Shown here piece by piece: positions 6,295-14,267 of a stretch of 64,000 bases of DNA. How positions within the stretch are numbered: position 1 is the stretch's first letter; every line of letters begins with the position of its first letter. The notes beneath the pieces were generated by a model. It did no database searches. It was given only the letters and a program-made list of their open reading frames with translations, and was not told where the DNA came from. Position numbers and translations under genes: made by a program. The DNA is from Chloroflexota bacterium (GTDB lineage: Bacteria; Chloroflexota; Limnocylindria; Limnocylindrales; CSP1-4): NCBI GenBank assembly GCA_021783095.1, contig JAJXUG010000004.1, positions 48,354 through 112,353 of the forward strand. The letters are read 5' to 3'.

Positions 6295-7566
6295 ATGGCA
6301 GACCAGATCCGCGTCCTGATCGTGGACGACATCCCGGAGACGCGAGACCACCTCGCGAAGCTGCTCGGCTTCGAGGGGGACATCGACGTCGTGGGTGCCG
6401 CCGCGTCCGGGCGCGAGGCGATCGAGCTCGCCACGACGCTCACGCCCGACGTCGTCCTGATGGACATCAACATGCCGGACATGGACGGCATCGCGGCCAC
6501 CGAGCACCTCGCCTCCGCGGTGCCCACGGCAGCCGTCGTGATGATGTCCGTGCAGGGCGAGGCGGACTACCTGCGCCGCTCGATGCTGGCCGGGGCGCGC
6601 GAGTTCCTGGTCAAGCCGTTCTCGTCGGACGAGCTGACCTCGTCGATCCGTCAGGTCTACACGCGGGAGCGCGAGAAGCAGTCCCGGATCGCCGTCCAGC
6701 CCGGCGCAACCGCCCCCGGCGGGAGCACGCCCACCCGGGCCGTCGGGGACGACCGGGAGAACGCCGAGCCCGGGCGCATCGTGGCGGTGTTCGGGCCCAA
6801 GGGCGGCGTGGGGCGCACCACGCTGGCGGTCAACCTGGCCGTCGCCGCGGCGACCGAGCTCGGGCAGAAGACCTGCCTCGTGGACGCGTCGTTCCAGTTC
6901 GGCGACGTCGGGGTCCTGCTCAACCTGAACCCCAAGAACAAGTCGATCGCGGACCTGATCCCCGAGCTCGAGGCGGGCGAGGTGGACTCGCTCGACACGT
7001 TCATCATCAACCACTCGGCCGGCATCCGGGTGCTGCTCGCCCCGCCGTCACCCGAGATGGCGGAGCTCATCACGCCCGCGGCGGTCAAGCGGATGCTCGA
7101 GTCGCTGCGCGGGTCGCACGACCTGGTGGTCGTGGACTGCATGTCCTCGTTCAACGACACCACGCTCGCCATCCTCGACCTCGCCGACACCGTCCTCACG
7201 ATGTTGTCGCTCGAGATCACCTCCATCAAGAACATCCGGCTGTTCCTGGAAGTGGCCCAGCAGCTCGGCTACGGCGCCGACAAGATTCGCCTTGTCCTCA
7301 ACCGTGCCGACTCCTCGCTGGGGATCCGGGTGGCCGACGTGGAGCACTCGATCGGCCGGCGAGTGGACCACACCATCGTGTCCGACGGCCGCAGCGTCGT
7401 GTACGCCCTCAACCGGGGCGTGCCGTTCTTCCTGTCCAACCGGGAGGCGCAGGTCTCCCAGGACGTCCTTCGGCTCGCGTCGGCAGTCGTGGGAACCCGC
7501 ACGGCCGACGCCGGTGACCCGAGCCGGAAAGCCACCCAGAAGAAGTCACTGTTCGCATGGCGGTGA
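6295..7566 (+). CDS. cpaE: CpaE/TadZ-like receiver-MinD ATPase
   Basis: A 423-residue protein with an N-terminal receiver domain (residues 5-120) and a ParA/MinD-type ATPase (about 160-400). TadZ/CpaE proteins place the pilus machine at a site on the membrane. The deviant Walker A motif is GPKGGVGRT (168-175). Unlike many TadZ proteins, whose receiver-like domain has lost its phosphorylation site, this one keeps Asp11-Asp12, Asp57 (VLMDINMPDMDG), the Ser at about 85 and Lys107 (LVKPFSSDEL). It may therefore be switched by phosphorylation. It lies between cpaB and cpaF, the usual tad order. Confidence 0.88.
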   Translation: MADQIRVLIVDDIPETRDHLAKLLGFEGDIDVVGAAASGREAIELATTLTPDVVLMDINMPDMDGIAATEHLASAVPTAAVVMMSVQGEADYLRRSMLAGAREFLVKPFSSDELTSSIRQVYTREREKQSRIAVQPGATAPGGSTPTRAVGDDRENAEPGRIVAVFGPKGGVGRTTLAVNLAVAAATELGQKTCLVDASFQFGDVGVLLNLNPKNKSIADLIPELEAGEVDSLDTFIINHSAGIRVLLAPPSPEMAELITPAAVKRMLESLRGSHDLVVVDCMSSFNDTTLAILDLADTVLTMLSLEITSIKNIRLFLEVAQQLGYGADKIRLVLNRADSSLGIRVADVEHSIGRRVDHTIVSDGRSVVYALNRGVPFFLSNREAQVSQDVLRLASAVVGTRTADAGDPSRKATQKKSLFAWR

Positions 7567-7610
7567 TCCGTCGCACCAGGGGGCCGTTCGCGGCCTAAGG
7601 GGAGTAGCCA

Positions 7611-9017
7611 ATGTCGCTGCTGAAGCGCATCGAGAGCGCCCGTCCCGGCGCCGCGCCGGAGGGAGGCTCCAGCCTGCCCGTCCCGACGCCGGGCTCCAGT
7701 CCCGCGCAGCCCTCCGGCGGCCAGACAGCCGGCCGGCTGATGACGCAGACCCCGGTCCGCGAATCCTTCCGGGACGTCAAGTTCCGGATCCAGACTCGTG
7801 TGATCCAGGACCTCGACCCAAAGCTGGACCTGTCCAACCAGGTCGAGGTGCGCCGCCAGATCGAGGAGATCTTCGGCCGCGTTATCGACGAGGAGGGCCT
7901 GGCGCTCACCCGTGCCGAGCGTGTGCGCATGCTCGAGCAGATCACCGACGAGATCATCGGCCTCGGCCCGCTCGAGCCGCTCCTCCGCGACGAGAGCATC
8001 TCGGAAGTGATGGTCAACGGCCCGCGCCAGGTCTACATCGAGCGCGCCGGCCGCCTCGAGCTCACGAACGTCGTGTTCCAGAACGACGACCACGTGATGC
8101 GCATCATCGATCGGATCATCGCCCCCATCGGCCGGCGTGTTGACGAGTCGAGCCCGATGGTCGACGCCCGCCTGACCGACGGCTCCCGCGTGAATGCCAT
8201 CATCCCGCCGCTGTCCCTCGTCGGGCCGGTGATCACCATCCGGAAGTTCTCGGCCACGCCGTTCACGGTGGACGACCTGGTCCGCTTCGGCACCGCCACC
8301 CCGGACATGTTCGAGTTCCTGCGCGCCTCGGTCGAGGCCCGGCTCAACGTGTTCGTCTCCGGCGGCACCGGCTCGGGCAAGACCACCACGCTCAACGTGC
8401 TCTCCTCGTTCATCCCCAACGACGAGCGCATCGTGACCATCGAGGACGCGGCCGAGCTCCAGCTCCGCCAGGAGCACGTCGTGACCCTCGAGTCGCGGCC
8501 GCCCAACATCGAGGGGCGGGGCGCCATCCCCATCCGCGAGCTCGTGCGCAACGCGCTGCGCATGCGGCCCGACCGCATCATCGTCGGCGAGTGCCGTTCG
8601 GGCGAGGCGCTGGACATGCTCCAGGCCATGAACACCGGCCACGACGGCTCGATGTCCACCGGCCACGCCAACAGCCCGCGCGACATGCTCTCGCGCCTCG
8701 AGACCATGGTCCTCATGGCTGGCGTCGACCTCCCGGTCCGCGCAATCCGCGAGCAGATCGCGTCGGCTGTGGACCTGATCGTCCACCAGGCCCGCCTCAA
8801 GGACGGCACGCGCCGCATCACGAACATCACCGAGGTCCAGGGCATGGAGGGTGACGTCATCGTCATGCAGGACGTGTTCGTGTTCGAGCAGACGGGCGTC
8901 ATCGAGGGCAAGATCCAAGGCCGCCTCAAGCCCACCGGGATCCGGCCCAAGTTCGTCGAGAAGTTCGAGGTCCAGGGCATTCACCTGCCGCCGGGCCTGT
9001 TCGGCTTCAGCTACTAG
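7611..9017 (+). CDS. cpaF: CpaF/TadA pilus assembly ATPase
   Basis: A 468-residue secretion-superfamily ATPase that powers Flp pilus assembly. A variable N-terminal region (1-50) is followed by the N-terminal helical domain and the RecA-like core. Walker A is GGTGSGKTT with Lys257; the Asp box (TIEDAAELQL), Walker B region (MRPDRIIVGECR) and His box (TGHDGSMSTGHANSP) are all visible. AAGGGGAG ends nine bases before the ATG. The gene is followed without a promoter by tadB and tadC, the membrane platform it should drive. Confidence 0.95.
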   Translation: MSLLKRIESARPGAAPEGGSSLPVPTPGSSPAQPSGGQTAGRLMTQTPVRESFRDVKFRIQTRVIQDLDPKLDLSNQVEVRRQIEEIFGRVIDEEGLALTRAERVRMLEQITDEIIGLGPLEPLLRDESISEVMVNGPRQVYIERAGRLELTNVVFQNDDHVMRIIDRIIAPIGRRVDESSPMVDARLTDGSRVNAIIPPLSLVGPVITIRKFSATPFTVDDLVRFGTATPDMFEFLRASVEARLNVFVSGGTGSGKTTTLNVLSSFIPNDERIVTIEDAAELQLRQEHVVTLESRPPNIEGRGAIPIRELVRNALRMRPDRIIVGECRSGEALDMLQAMNTGHDGSMSTGHANSPRDMLSRLETMVLMAGVDLPVRAIREQIASAVDLIVHQARLKDGTRRITNITEVQGMEGDVIVMQDVFVFEQTGVIEGKIQGRLKPTGIRPKFVEKFEVQGIHLPPGLFGFSY

Positions 9018-9035
9018 GCGCGCGGGAGGCCGGTC

Positions 9036-10055
9036 GTGAACAACCCGATGACGCTCGCCATCGCCGCTATCGCCGCCATCGCGGTCTTCCTGATCGCGGT
9101 TGGCATCTCGATGGCGCGGGGTGGCTCGGACGTCAACGCCCGTCTCGAGCGGTACGCGTCGGCCAAGCCGGAGAAGGTGCCGTCGGCGCCCGGCAGCCAG
9201 CAGACCCTGGCCGAGACGCTGCAGGCCTCCGCGGCGATGGCGCAGCTCAACAGGGTGGTCGAGCAGCGTGACTTCGCCGCGAACCTCGCGCGCGAGCTCG
9301 CCCGGGCGGACCTCAAGCTCAAGGTCAGCGAGTACCTTTTGATCTGGGCCGGCGTGACGGTCGGCGTGCCGATCTTCATGGTCGTGGCCTCGGTCGGGAT
9401 GCCGGGGCTCCGGAACCCGCTCGTGCTGCTGGTCGGACTGCTCATCGGCTTCATGCTCCCGCGCTTCTGGCTCGGCCGCCGCAAGAGCGGCCGGGTCAGC
9501 GCATTCAACAAGCAGCTCCCGGACACGATCACCCTGATCGCCAATGCCCTGCGCGCCGGCTCCTCGTTCCTCCAGGCGATCGAGCTGGTCGTGCGCGAGT
9601 CGCGGCCGCCCATCTCCACCGAGTTCGGGCGCGTCATCCGGGAGGTCAACCTCGGCCTCGCGTTCGACGTGGCCCTGGAGAACATGGTCCGGCGCGTCCG
9701 CTCGGACGACCTGGAGCTGATGGCCACCGCCATCTCGATCCAGCACACCGTCGGCGGCAACCTCGCCGAGATCCTCGACTCGATCGCGTTCACCATCCGC
9801 GAGCGGGTCCGGATCCAGGGCGAGATCCGCACCCTCACCGCCCAGCAGCGGCTGTCGGGCTACGTGGTCGGCTTCCTGCCGATCGGCCTGGCGGGCTTCC
9901 TGTTCGTTGCCGCGCCACAGTTCATGGCGCCGATGTTCGACGACAGGGCGTCTCTCCTCGGCCTGCCGGCCGGAGTGATCATCCTGGCCGTCGGCGGGTT
10001 CATGATGTTCCTGGGCTTCATGTTCATCCGCAAGATCGTGGCCATCGAGGTCTAG
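9036..10055 (+). CDS. tadB: TadB inner-membrane platform protein
   Basis: A 339-residue type II secretion F-domain protein starting at GTG (MNNPMTLAI). One N-terminal membrane helix, a cytoplasmic linker, two helices near residues 105-145, the T2SSF domain (FNKQLPDTITLIANALRAG onward, about 165-290) and two C-terminal helices. TadB pairs with TadC to form the platform on which CpaF acts. It is 18 bp after cpaF and four bases before tadC, consistent with one operon. Confidence 0.92.
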   Translation: MNNPMTLAIAAIAAIAVFLIAVGISMARGGSDVNARLERYASAKPEKVPSAPGSQQTLAETLQASAAMAQLNRVVEQRDFAANLARELARADLKLKVSEYLLIWAGVTVGVPIFMVVASVGMPGLRNPLVLLVGLLIGFMLPRFWLGRRKSGRVSAFNKQLPDTITLIANALRAGSSFLQAIELVVRESRPPISTEFGRVIREVNLGLAFDVALENMVRRVRSDDLELMATAISIQHTVGGNLAEILDSIAFTIRERVRIQGEIRTLTAQQRLSGYVVGFLPIGLAGFLFVAAPQFMAPMFDDRASLLGLPAGVIILAVGGFMMFLGFMFIRKIVAIEV

Positions 10056-10059
10056 CGCC

Positions 10060-10992
10060 ATGGATACCATCGCCCTCGGTGTCGCCGGCGTCGCGGCGCT
10101 CGCCATCGTGCTGATCTTCGTGGGGCTGGCCGGCGGCGCGCCGGTCGACCCGGTGCAGGCCCGCCTCACCCAGCTCGGCACGATGCAGGCCAAGAACCTC
10201 GAGGAGCTCGAGCTCCAGGCGCCGCTGTTCGAGCGCACCGTCCGCCCGCTGGCGGCGCGCCTCTCGGGCTCGGTCAGCCGGATCGCGAGCACCTCCTTCA
10301 CGCAGCAGACCGAGAAGCGCCTGGCCCTCGCCGGCAACCCCGGCGACCTGCGCACGGCCGACTGGCTGGGCATCAAGGCGGTCGGCGCGCTGATCGGCGC
10401 CGGCGTGTTCTTCCTGCTGTTCATGATCGTGGGGGTCCTGGGCCTGCCGCTCGTGCTGCGGGTGCTGATGATCCCGATCGGCCTGATGTTCGGCTACACG
10501 ATCCCCGAGTTCTGGCTGGGCGGACGGGTCCGCGCGCGCCAGAAGGCGATCCTCCTCCAGATCCCCGATGCGCTCGACCTGCTCACGATCTCCGTCCGGG
10601 CCGGCCTAGGCTTCGACGGCGCGCTGGGCAAGGTGGTCGAGAAGCTCAAGGGGCCCCTGACCGACGAGTTCCGCCGCGCGCTGGCCGAGATCCGCGTGGG
10701 CAAGACGCGCCGGGACGCCCTCCGGGACATCATTCAGCGAACCGACGTGCCGGCCCTGTCCAACTTCATCGGGGCGGTGATCCAGGCCGAGCAGCTGGGC
10801 GTGTCGATCAGCAAGGTGCTCCAGGTCCAGTCGGAGCAGCTGCGCATCGAGCGCCGGCAGCGCGCCGAGGAGATGGCGGCGAAGGCGCCGATCAAGATGC
10901 TGTTCCCGCTGGTCGGGTGCATCTTCCCGTCGCTGTTCATCGTCATCCTGGGCCCGGCGATCATCCTGATCATGATCAACCTCAAGACCTAG
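10060..10992 (+). CDS. tadC: TadC inner-membrane platform protein
   Basis: A 310-residue paralogue of TadB with the same layout: an N-terminal helix, a pair of helices around residues 105-145 (ALIGAGVFFLLFMIVGVLGL), a T2SSF domain (QIPDALDLLTISVRAGLGFD, about 165-290) and a hydrophobic C-terminus (LFIVILGPAIILIMI). It is the last tad gene of the operon. No tadV/cpaA peptidase, tadE, tadF or secretin gene follows, so the peptidase must be elsewhere, and a secretin may be absent if the cell has one membrane. Confidence 0.92.
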   Translation: MDTIALGVAGVAALAIVLIFVGLAGGAPVDPVQARLTQLGTMQAKNLEELELQAPLFERTVRPLAARLSGSVSRIASTSFTQQTEKRLALAGNPGDLRTADWLGIKAVGALIGAGVFFLLFMIVGVLGLPLVLRVLMIPIGLMFGYTIPEFWLGGRVRARQKAILLQIPDALDLLTISVRAGLGFDGALGKVVEKLKGPLTDEFRRALAEIRVGKTRRDALRDIIQRTDVPALSNFIGAVIQAEQLGVSISKVLQVQSEQLRIERRQRAEEMAAKAPIKMLFPLVGCIFPSLFIVILGPAIILIMINLKT

Positions 10993-11008
10993 GCCAGCCG
11001 GCTTCGAC

Positions 11009-11392
11009 GTGGTGGAGGCTCGGGGGATTGCACGCAACCTCGACCGCGACACGGTGCTCGCGGCGCGGCTCGAGACGGCCGGCTCCTTCTGGGGCAAGCT
11101 CATGGGCCTCATGGGCCGGCCCGGCCTGCCCGACGGCGAGGGGCTGTGGCTGCCGGGCGGCAACGGGATCCACATGATGTTCATGCGCTTCCCGATCGAC
11201 GCGGTGTTCGTCACGAAGGCGGACCGCGACGGCGTGCGGCGCGTCCGCTCCGTGCACCGGGGCGTGAGGGCGTGGACTGGGCTGATCCCGCTGATCACCG
11301 GGGCCCACGGCGTGCTCGAGCTGCCGGTGGGCGTGATCGACGCGACCCGGACGCAGGCGGGCGACCGGGTGGAGATCCGCGAGCGGGGCTGA
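11009..11392 (+). CDS. DUF192 family protein
   Basis: A 127-residue protein covering a complete DUF192 domain: AARLETAGSFWGKLMGLMGRP near the start, the core GNGIHMMFMRFPIDAVFV (about 51-68) and the closing VLELPVGVIDATRTQAGDRV. The family has no established biochemical role. It starts at GTG 16 bases after tadC, so it is probably co-transcribed, and DUF192 genes are commonly seen next to tad loci. No signal peptide is seen. Confidence 0.8.
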   Translation: MVEARGIARNLDRDTVLAARLETAGSFWGKLMGLMGRPGLPDGEGLWLPGGNGIHMMFMRFPIDAVFVTKADRDGVRRVRSVHRGVRAWTGLIPLITGAHGVLELPVGVIDATRTQAGDRVEIRERG

Positions 11393-11467
11393 GGCGCTAG
11401 CCGGCCGCGCCTTGTCAGATCTGCGGGCGGTGAAGGCGGCGTGGGCCGGCGATAAGCGGCGTCGGTC

Positions 11468-12157
11468 ATGCTGGCGCGCATGCTCGCCTTCGGACGCCGC
11501 CCGGTCGCCGCGCTGCTGGACCTTGCCCTCCCCCCAGCCTGCGCCGGGTGCGGCGCCGAGGGCGAGCCGCTGTGCCGGCGCTGCCGGCCGGCGCTCGACG
11601 TCCGCCTCCTGCTGCCCGCCGGGACGCCCCTCGGCCTGCCGGACGGACCGCCGGACCCCCTCGTGCGCCTGGAGTGGTGCGCGCCGTTCGCGGGCGTGGT
11701 CCGGCACGCGCTGCACGCGCTCAAGTACGCGGGCGAGCGGCGGCTGGCGCAGCCGCTGGGCGACGCGGTGGCGGCGCGCTGGGCGCGCTCGGGAGGCGGT
11801 GGCGACCTGCTCGTGCCGGTGCCGGTCCACGCGGCGCGCCGACGGGAGCGCGGCTATGACCAGGCGGAGCTCATCGCCGCGGCGGCGGCGCGGCGCCTGC
11901 GGGTGCCCATGCTGCCGGCCGTCGAGCGGACGCGCGCCACGACGGCCCAGTACCGGCTCGACCGACGCCACCGGGCGACGAACGTCGCATCCGCCTTCGC
12001 GGTCCGCCCGCGGGACGCGATCCGCGTGGCGGGGCGCCACGTGGTCCTGGTGGACGACGTCGTGACGACCGGCGCGACGCTGGCCGCGACGGCGAACGCC
12101 CTGCTCGCCGCCGGGGCGCTCAGCGTCTCGGCGGTCACGGTGGCGCGCGAGCGCTGA
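11468..12157 (+). CDS. comF: ComF family phosphoribosyltransferase-like protein
   Basis: A 229-residue ComFC-type protein. Cys25, Cys28, Cys36 and Cys39 form a zinc ribbon after a short N-terminal helix. The C-terminal phosphoribosyltransferase fold shows VVLVDDVVTTGATLA (about 193-207), the PRPP-binding loop. In naturally competent bacteria ComF helps bring single-stranded DNA into the cell. The start at 11468 gives the normal family length. Whether this cell is competent cannot be told from the window, although Tad-type pili can take part in DNA uptake. Confidence 0.88.
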   Translation: MLARMLAFGRRPVAALLDLALPPACAGCGAEGEPLCRRCRPALDVRLLLPAGTPLGLPDGPPDPLVRLEWCAPFAGVVRHALHALKYAGERRLAQPLGDAVAARWARSGGGGDLLVPVPVHAARRRERGYDQAELIAAAAARRLRVPMLPAVERTRATTAQYRLDRRHRATNVASAFAVRPRDAIRVAGRHVVLVDDVVTTGATLAATANALLAAGALSVSAVTVARER

Positions 12158-12563
12158 GCGCCGTGCCGGTGTCAACGCGCGAAGCGAGGCAGCGACTGGG
12201 CCTGGGCACCCAGCGGCCCTGCCAGAGGACGGAGCGCCGCGCGGGCCGCCCGGTGCGGCAGATCGCTGCTCCGCCGGGCGCGCGGAGGCACGAGGCGGCC
12301 CTGCCGTCGGTCGGAGCGCTGGCAGGGCCGCTGGGTGGACGCGCCGGGCCGGGAGCGCGTCAGCGGGGCGTGGGCGCACGTGACGGGGCAAGCGGGCAGC
12401 GGGCCATTCGGCCGGACCCGCCCAACCGGGGTCCTCGCATCGCGGACTTGCGGCAGGTTCGGTCGACGGGGCGGCGCGACTATACTCGGCTTCCGGACAG
12501 CGTCCGCGCTCGCGGCCTGTCCGCCCCGCAGCCAGGCGCACTGCTCGCGCCGGGAGGTCAACC
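12158..12563. other. Structured intergenic region with 19 bp inverted repeat
   Basis: No gene is supported in these 406 bases. A perfect 19 bp inverted repeat is formed by 12207-12225 and 12319-12337 (right arm CTGGCAGGGCCGCTGGGTG) around a 93-base GC-rich centre. The hpf promoter follows at 12458-12486. The paired arms could enclose a small structured RNA or act as a bidirectional terminator between comF and hpf. Confidence 0.55.
12458..12486 (+). promoter_or_regulatory. Promoter of hpf
   Basis: -10 TATACT at 12481-12486 with a weak TTCGGT at 12458-12463, spacer 17. The predicted leader is about 70 bases and contains GGGAGGT at 12552-12558 just before the GTG. Confidence 0.55.
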
Positions 12564-13154
12564 GTGAGGACGATCGTCAGGGGCAAGAACCTCGAGGTCC
12601 CGGACCGGGTCCGGCAGTACGCGGAACGCAAGTTCGCCCGCCTCGAGCGGCTCCTGGATGACCGCACGGACGCCATCGTGGAGCTCTCCAACGAGGCGCA
12701 CCGGAGTGCCACGGACGCCCACATCGTGGACGTCACCCTCGTGATCGACGGGAAGACGCTGCGCAGCACGGCGTCGGGCATCTCGTACCAGGCGGCGCTC
12801 GACGTGGTGGTGGACAAGGTGGAGCGCCAGGCGATCGACTTCAAGGAGAAACCCCGCGTCCGCGCCCGCCCGGTGGAGGAGAAGGAGCTGCTGCGCAAGC
12901 TGGCCGACGGCACCTCCGAGGGCTCCACCGACCGCAAGATCGTCAAGACCAAGCGGTTCGCGATCGAGCCGATGTTCGAGGAGGACGCCGTCGCCGCGAT
13001 GGAGGACCTCGGGCACGACTTCTACGTATTCGTCAACGCCGAGAACGAGCGCCTTGCGGTGCTCTACCGGCGCAAGGACGGCGACTTCGGGCTGATCGAG
13101 CCGATGGTCGGCGGCGAGTACACGCCGGCCCGGCGGGGCGCCAAGACGCACTGA
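12564..13154 (+). CDS. hpf: Long-form ribosome hibernation promoting factor
   Basis: A 196-residue HPF of the long type. The N-terminal domain (1-100, GKNLEVPDRVRQYAERKFARLERLL) binds the decoding centre of resting ribosomes; the C-terminal domain (about 130-190, IVKTKRFAIEPMFEEDAVAAMEDLGHDFYVF in several segments) drives 100S dimer formation. Start GTG with GGGAGGT six bases upstream. A dedicated promoter and leader fit the growth-phase control usual for this gene. It is a monocistronic unit. Confidence 0.93.
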   Translation: MRTIVRGKNLEVPDRVRQYAERKFARLERLLDDRTDAIVELSNEAHRSATDAHIVDVTLVIDGKTLRSTASGISYQAALDVVVDKVERQAIDFKEKPRVRARPVEEKELLRKLADGTSEGSTDRKIVKTKRFAIEPMFEEDAVAAMEDLGHDFYVFVNAENERLAVLYRRKDGDFGLIEPMVGGEYTPARRGAKTH

Positions 13155-13280
13155 CCGTCCTCGGGCATCCGGGGCTGGGGCCGGTGCGTCGGGACCCGGT
13201 CCCAGCCATCGCGCCCGCCGCGGGCGTCCCTCGCTGCCCCGCTCCGCGCGCCGCGGACCACGCCGCGGGACCACGGCAGA

Positions 13281-13286
13281 TAGGCT
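13281..13286 (+). promoter_or_regulatory. -10 box TAGGCT, leaderless start
   Basis: TAGGCT six bases before the ATG at 13293. No Shine-Dalgarno sequence is present. Confidence 0.5.
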
Positions 13287-13292
13287 TGCGCC

Positions 13293-14267
13293 ATGCTCCC
13301 GAACGGCCGTCGCCTCGGCCCCCACCTCCCGCTCGCGGCGGGCATGGTCCGCGCCGCCGACCGCGCGGGCGCAATCGGCGCCTCGGCCGTCCAGATCTTC
13401 GTGGACAACCCGACCTCCTGGCGCCGCCGCCCGGCCCTGCCCGACGAGCTGCCGGCGTTCCGAAACCGGCTGGCGGCCCGGGACATCACTTCCATCTCGG
13501 TGCACGCGCCGTACCTCGTGAACCTCGCCACGCCCGACGACGACGTCTGGGAGCGGTCCGTCGAGCTGCTGGCGAGCGAGCTGCGCGTCGCCGCGGCTTA
13601 CGGAGCCGCCTTCGTCAACGTGCACACCGGCTCGCATCGCGGCGCCGGGGCCGAGGCGGGCATCTCGCGGATTGCCGAGGGCCTCGGGCGCGCCGTGGAG
13701 CGCGCGGGCGAGACCGGCGACGGCGTCGCGGTGGTCCTCGAGAACGGGCCGGGCGCCGGTTTCGGTCTCGGCAGGTCGCCGGGCGAGCTCGGCGCGATCG
13801 ACCGGGCGGCGGCGGTCGCGGGCGTGCCCCGGCATCGGCTGGGTTTCTGCCTCGACACCGCCCACCTCTGGGGAGCCGGCTACGACGTCGGCACCGTCGA
13901 AGGCGTGGACGAGCTGCTCGAGCTGTTCGACGCGCAGGTGGGCCTCGACCGGCTCCGACTGGTCCACCTCAACGATTCGCGCTCCGCCATGGGTGCGGGC
14001 GCGGACCGCCATGAGCACCTGGGCGGCGGGCGCATCGGCACCGACGGCCTCGCCCGCTTCCTGGTCCATCCGGCGCTGCACGGGGTCGCGTACATCATCG
14101 AGGCGCCCGGCATGGAGGAGGGCTGGGACGTGGTCAACCTGGCGCGGGCGCGCGACCTGGCGGAGGGCCGGCCGCTGGCGCCGCTGCCGCCCTCGGCGTT
14201 CCAGACGCGCAGCGCTCGGGGCCGCTCCGCACCGCCCGAGCCCGACGCCGTGGCTTCCGGTTCGTGA
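13293..14267 (+). CDS. nfo: Endonuclease IV / AP endonuclease family 2 protein
   Basis: A 324-residue TIM-barrel protein of the Nfo family. Metal-binding positions expected for the family can be seen: ISVHAPYLVNLA (His near 70), NVHTGSH (His near 112), VVLENGPGAG (Glu near 150), CLDTAHLWGAGYD (Asp and His near 190), LVHLNDSRSAMGAGADRHEHLG and VAYIIEAPG (Glu near 271). It should cut DNA at abasic sites. A low-complexity tail of about 30 residues is not typical. The message is predicted leaderless. The stop overlaps the GTG of the next gene (GTGA). Confidence 0.88.
   Translation: MLPNGRRLGPHLPLAAGMVRAADRAGAIGASAVQIFVDNPTSWRRRPALPDELPAFRNRLAARDITSISVHAPYLVNLATPDDDVWERSVELLASELRVAAAYGAAFVNVHTGSHRGAGAEAGISRIAEGLGRAVERAGETGDGVAVVLENGPGAGFGLGRSPGELGAIDRAAAVAGVPRHRLGFCLDTAHLWGAGYDVGTVEGVDELLELFDAQVGLDRLRLVHLNDSRSAMGAGADRHEHLGGGRIGTDGLARFLVHPALHGVAYIIEAPGMEEGWDVVNLARARDLAEGRPLAPLPPSAFQTRSARGRSAPPEPDAVASGS

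Noticed and set aside
7269..10424. A 1051-codon minus-strand frame through the tad genes
   Set aside because: It is antisense to cpaE, cpaF, tadB and tadC, whose motifs are clear. Its His/Asp/Arg-rich composition is the expected shadow of GC-rich genes.
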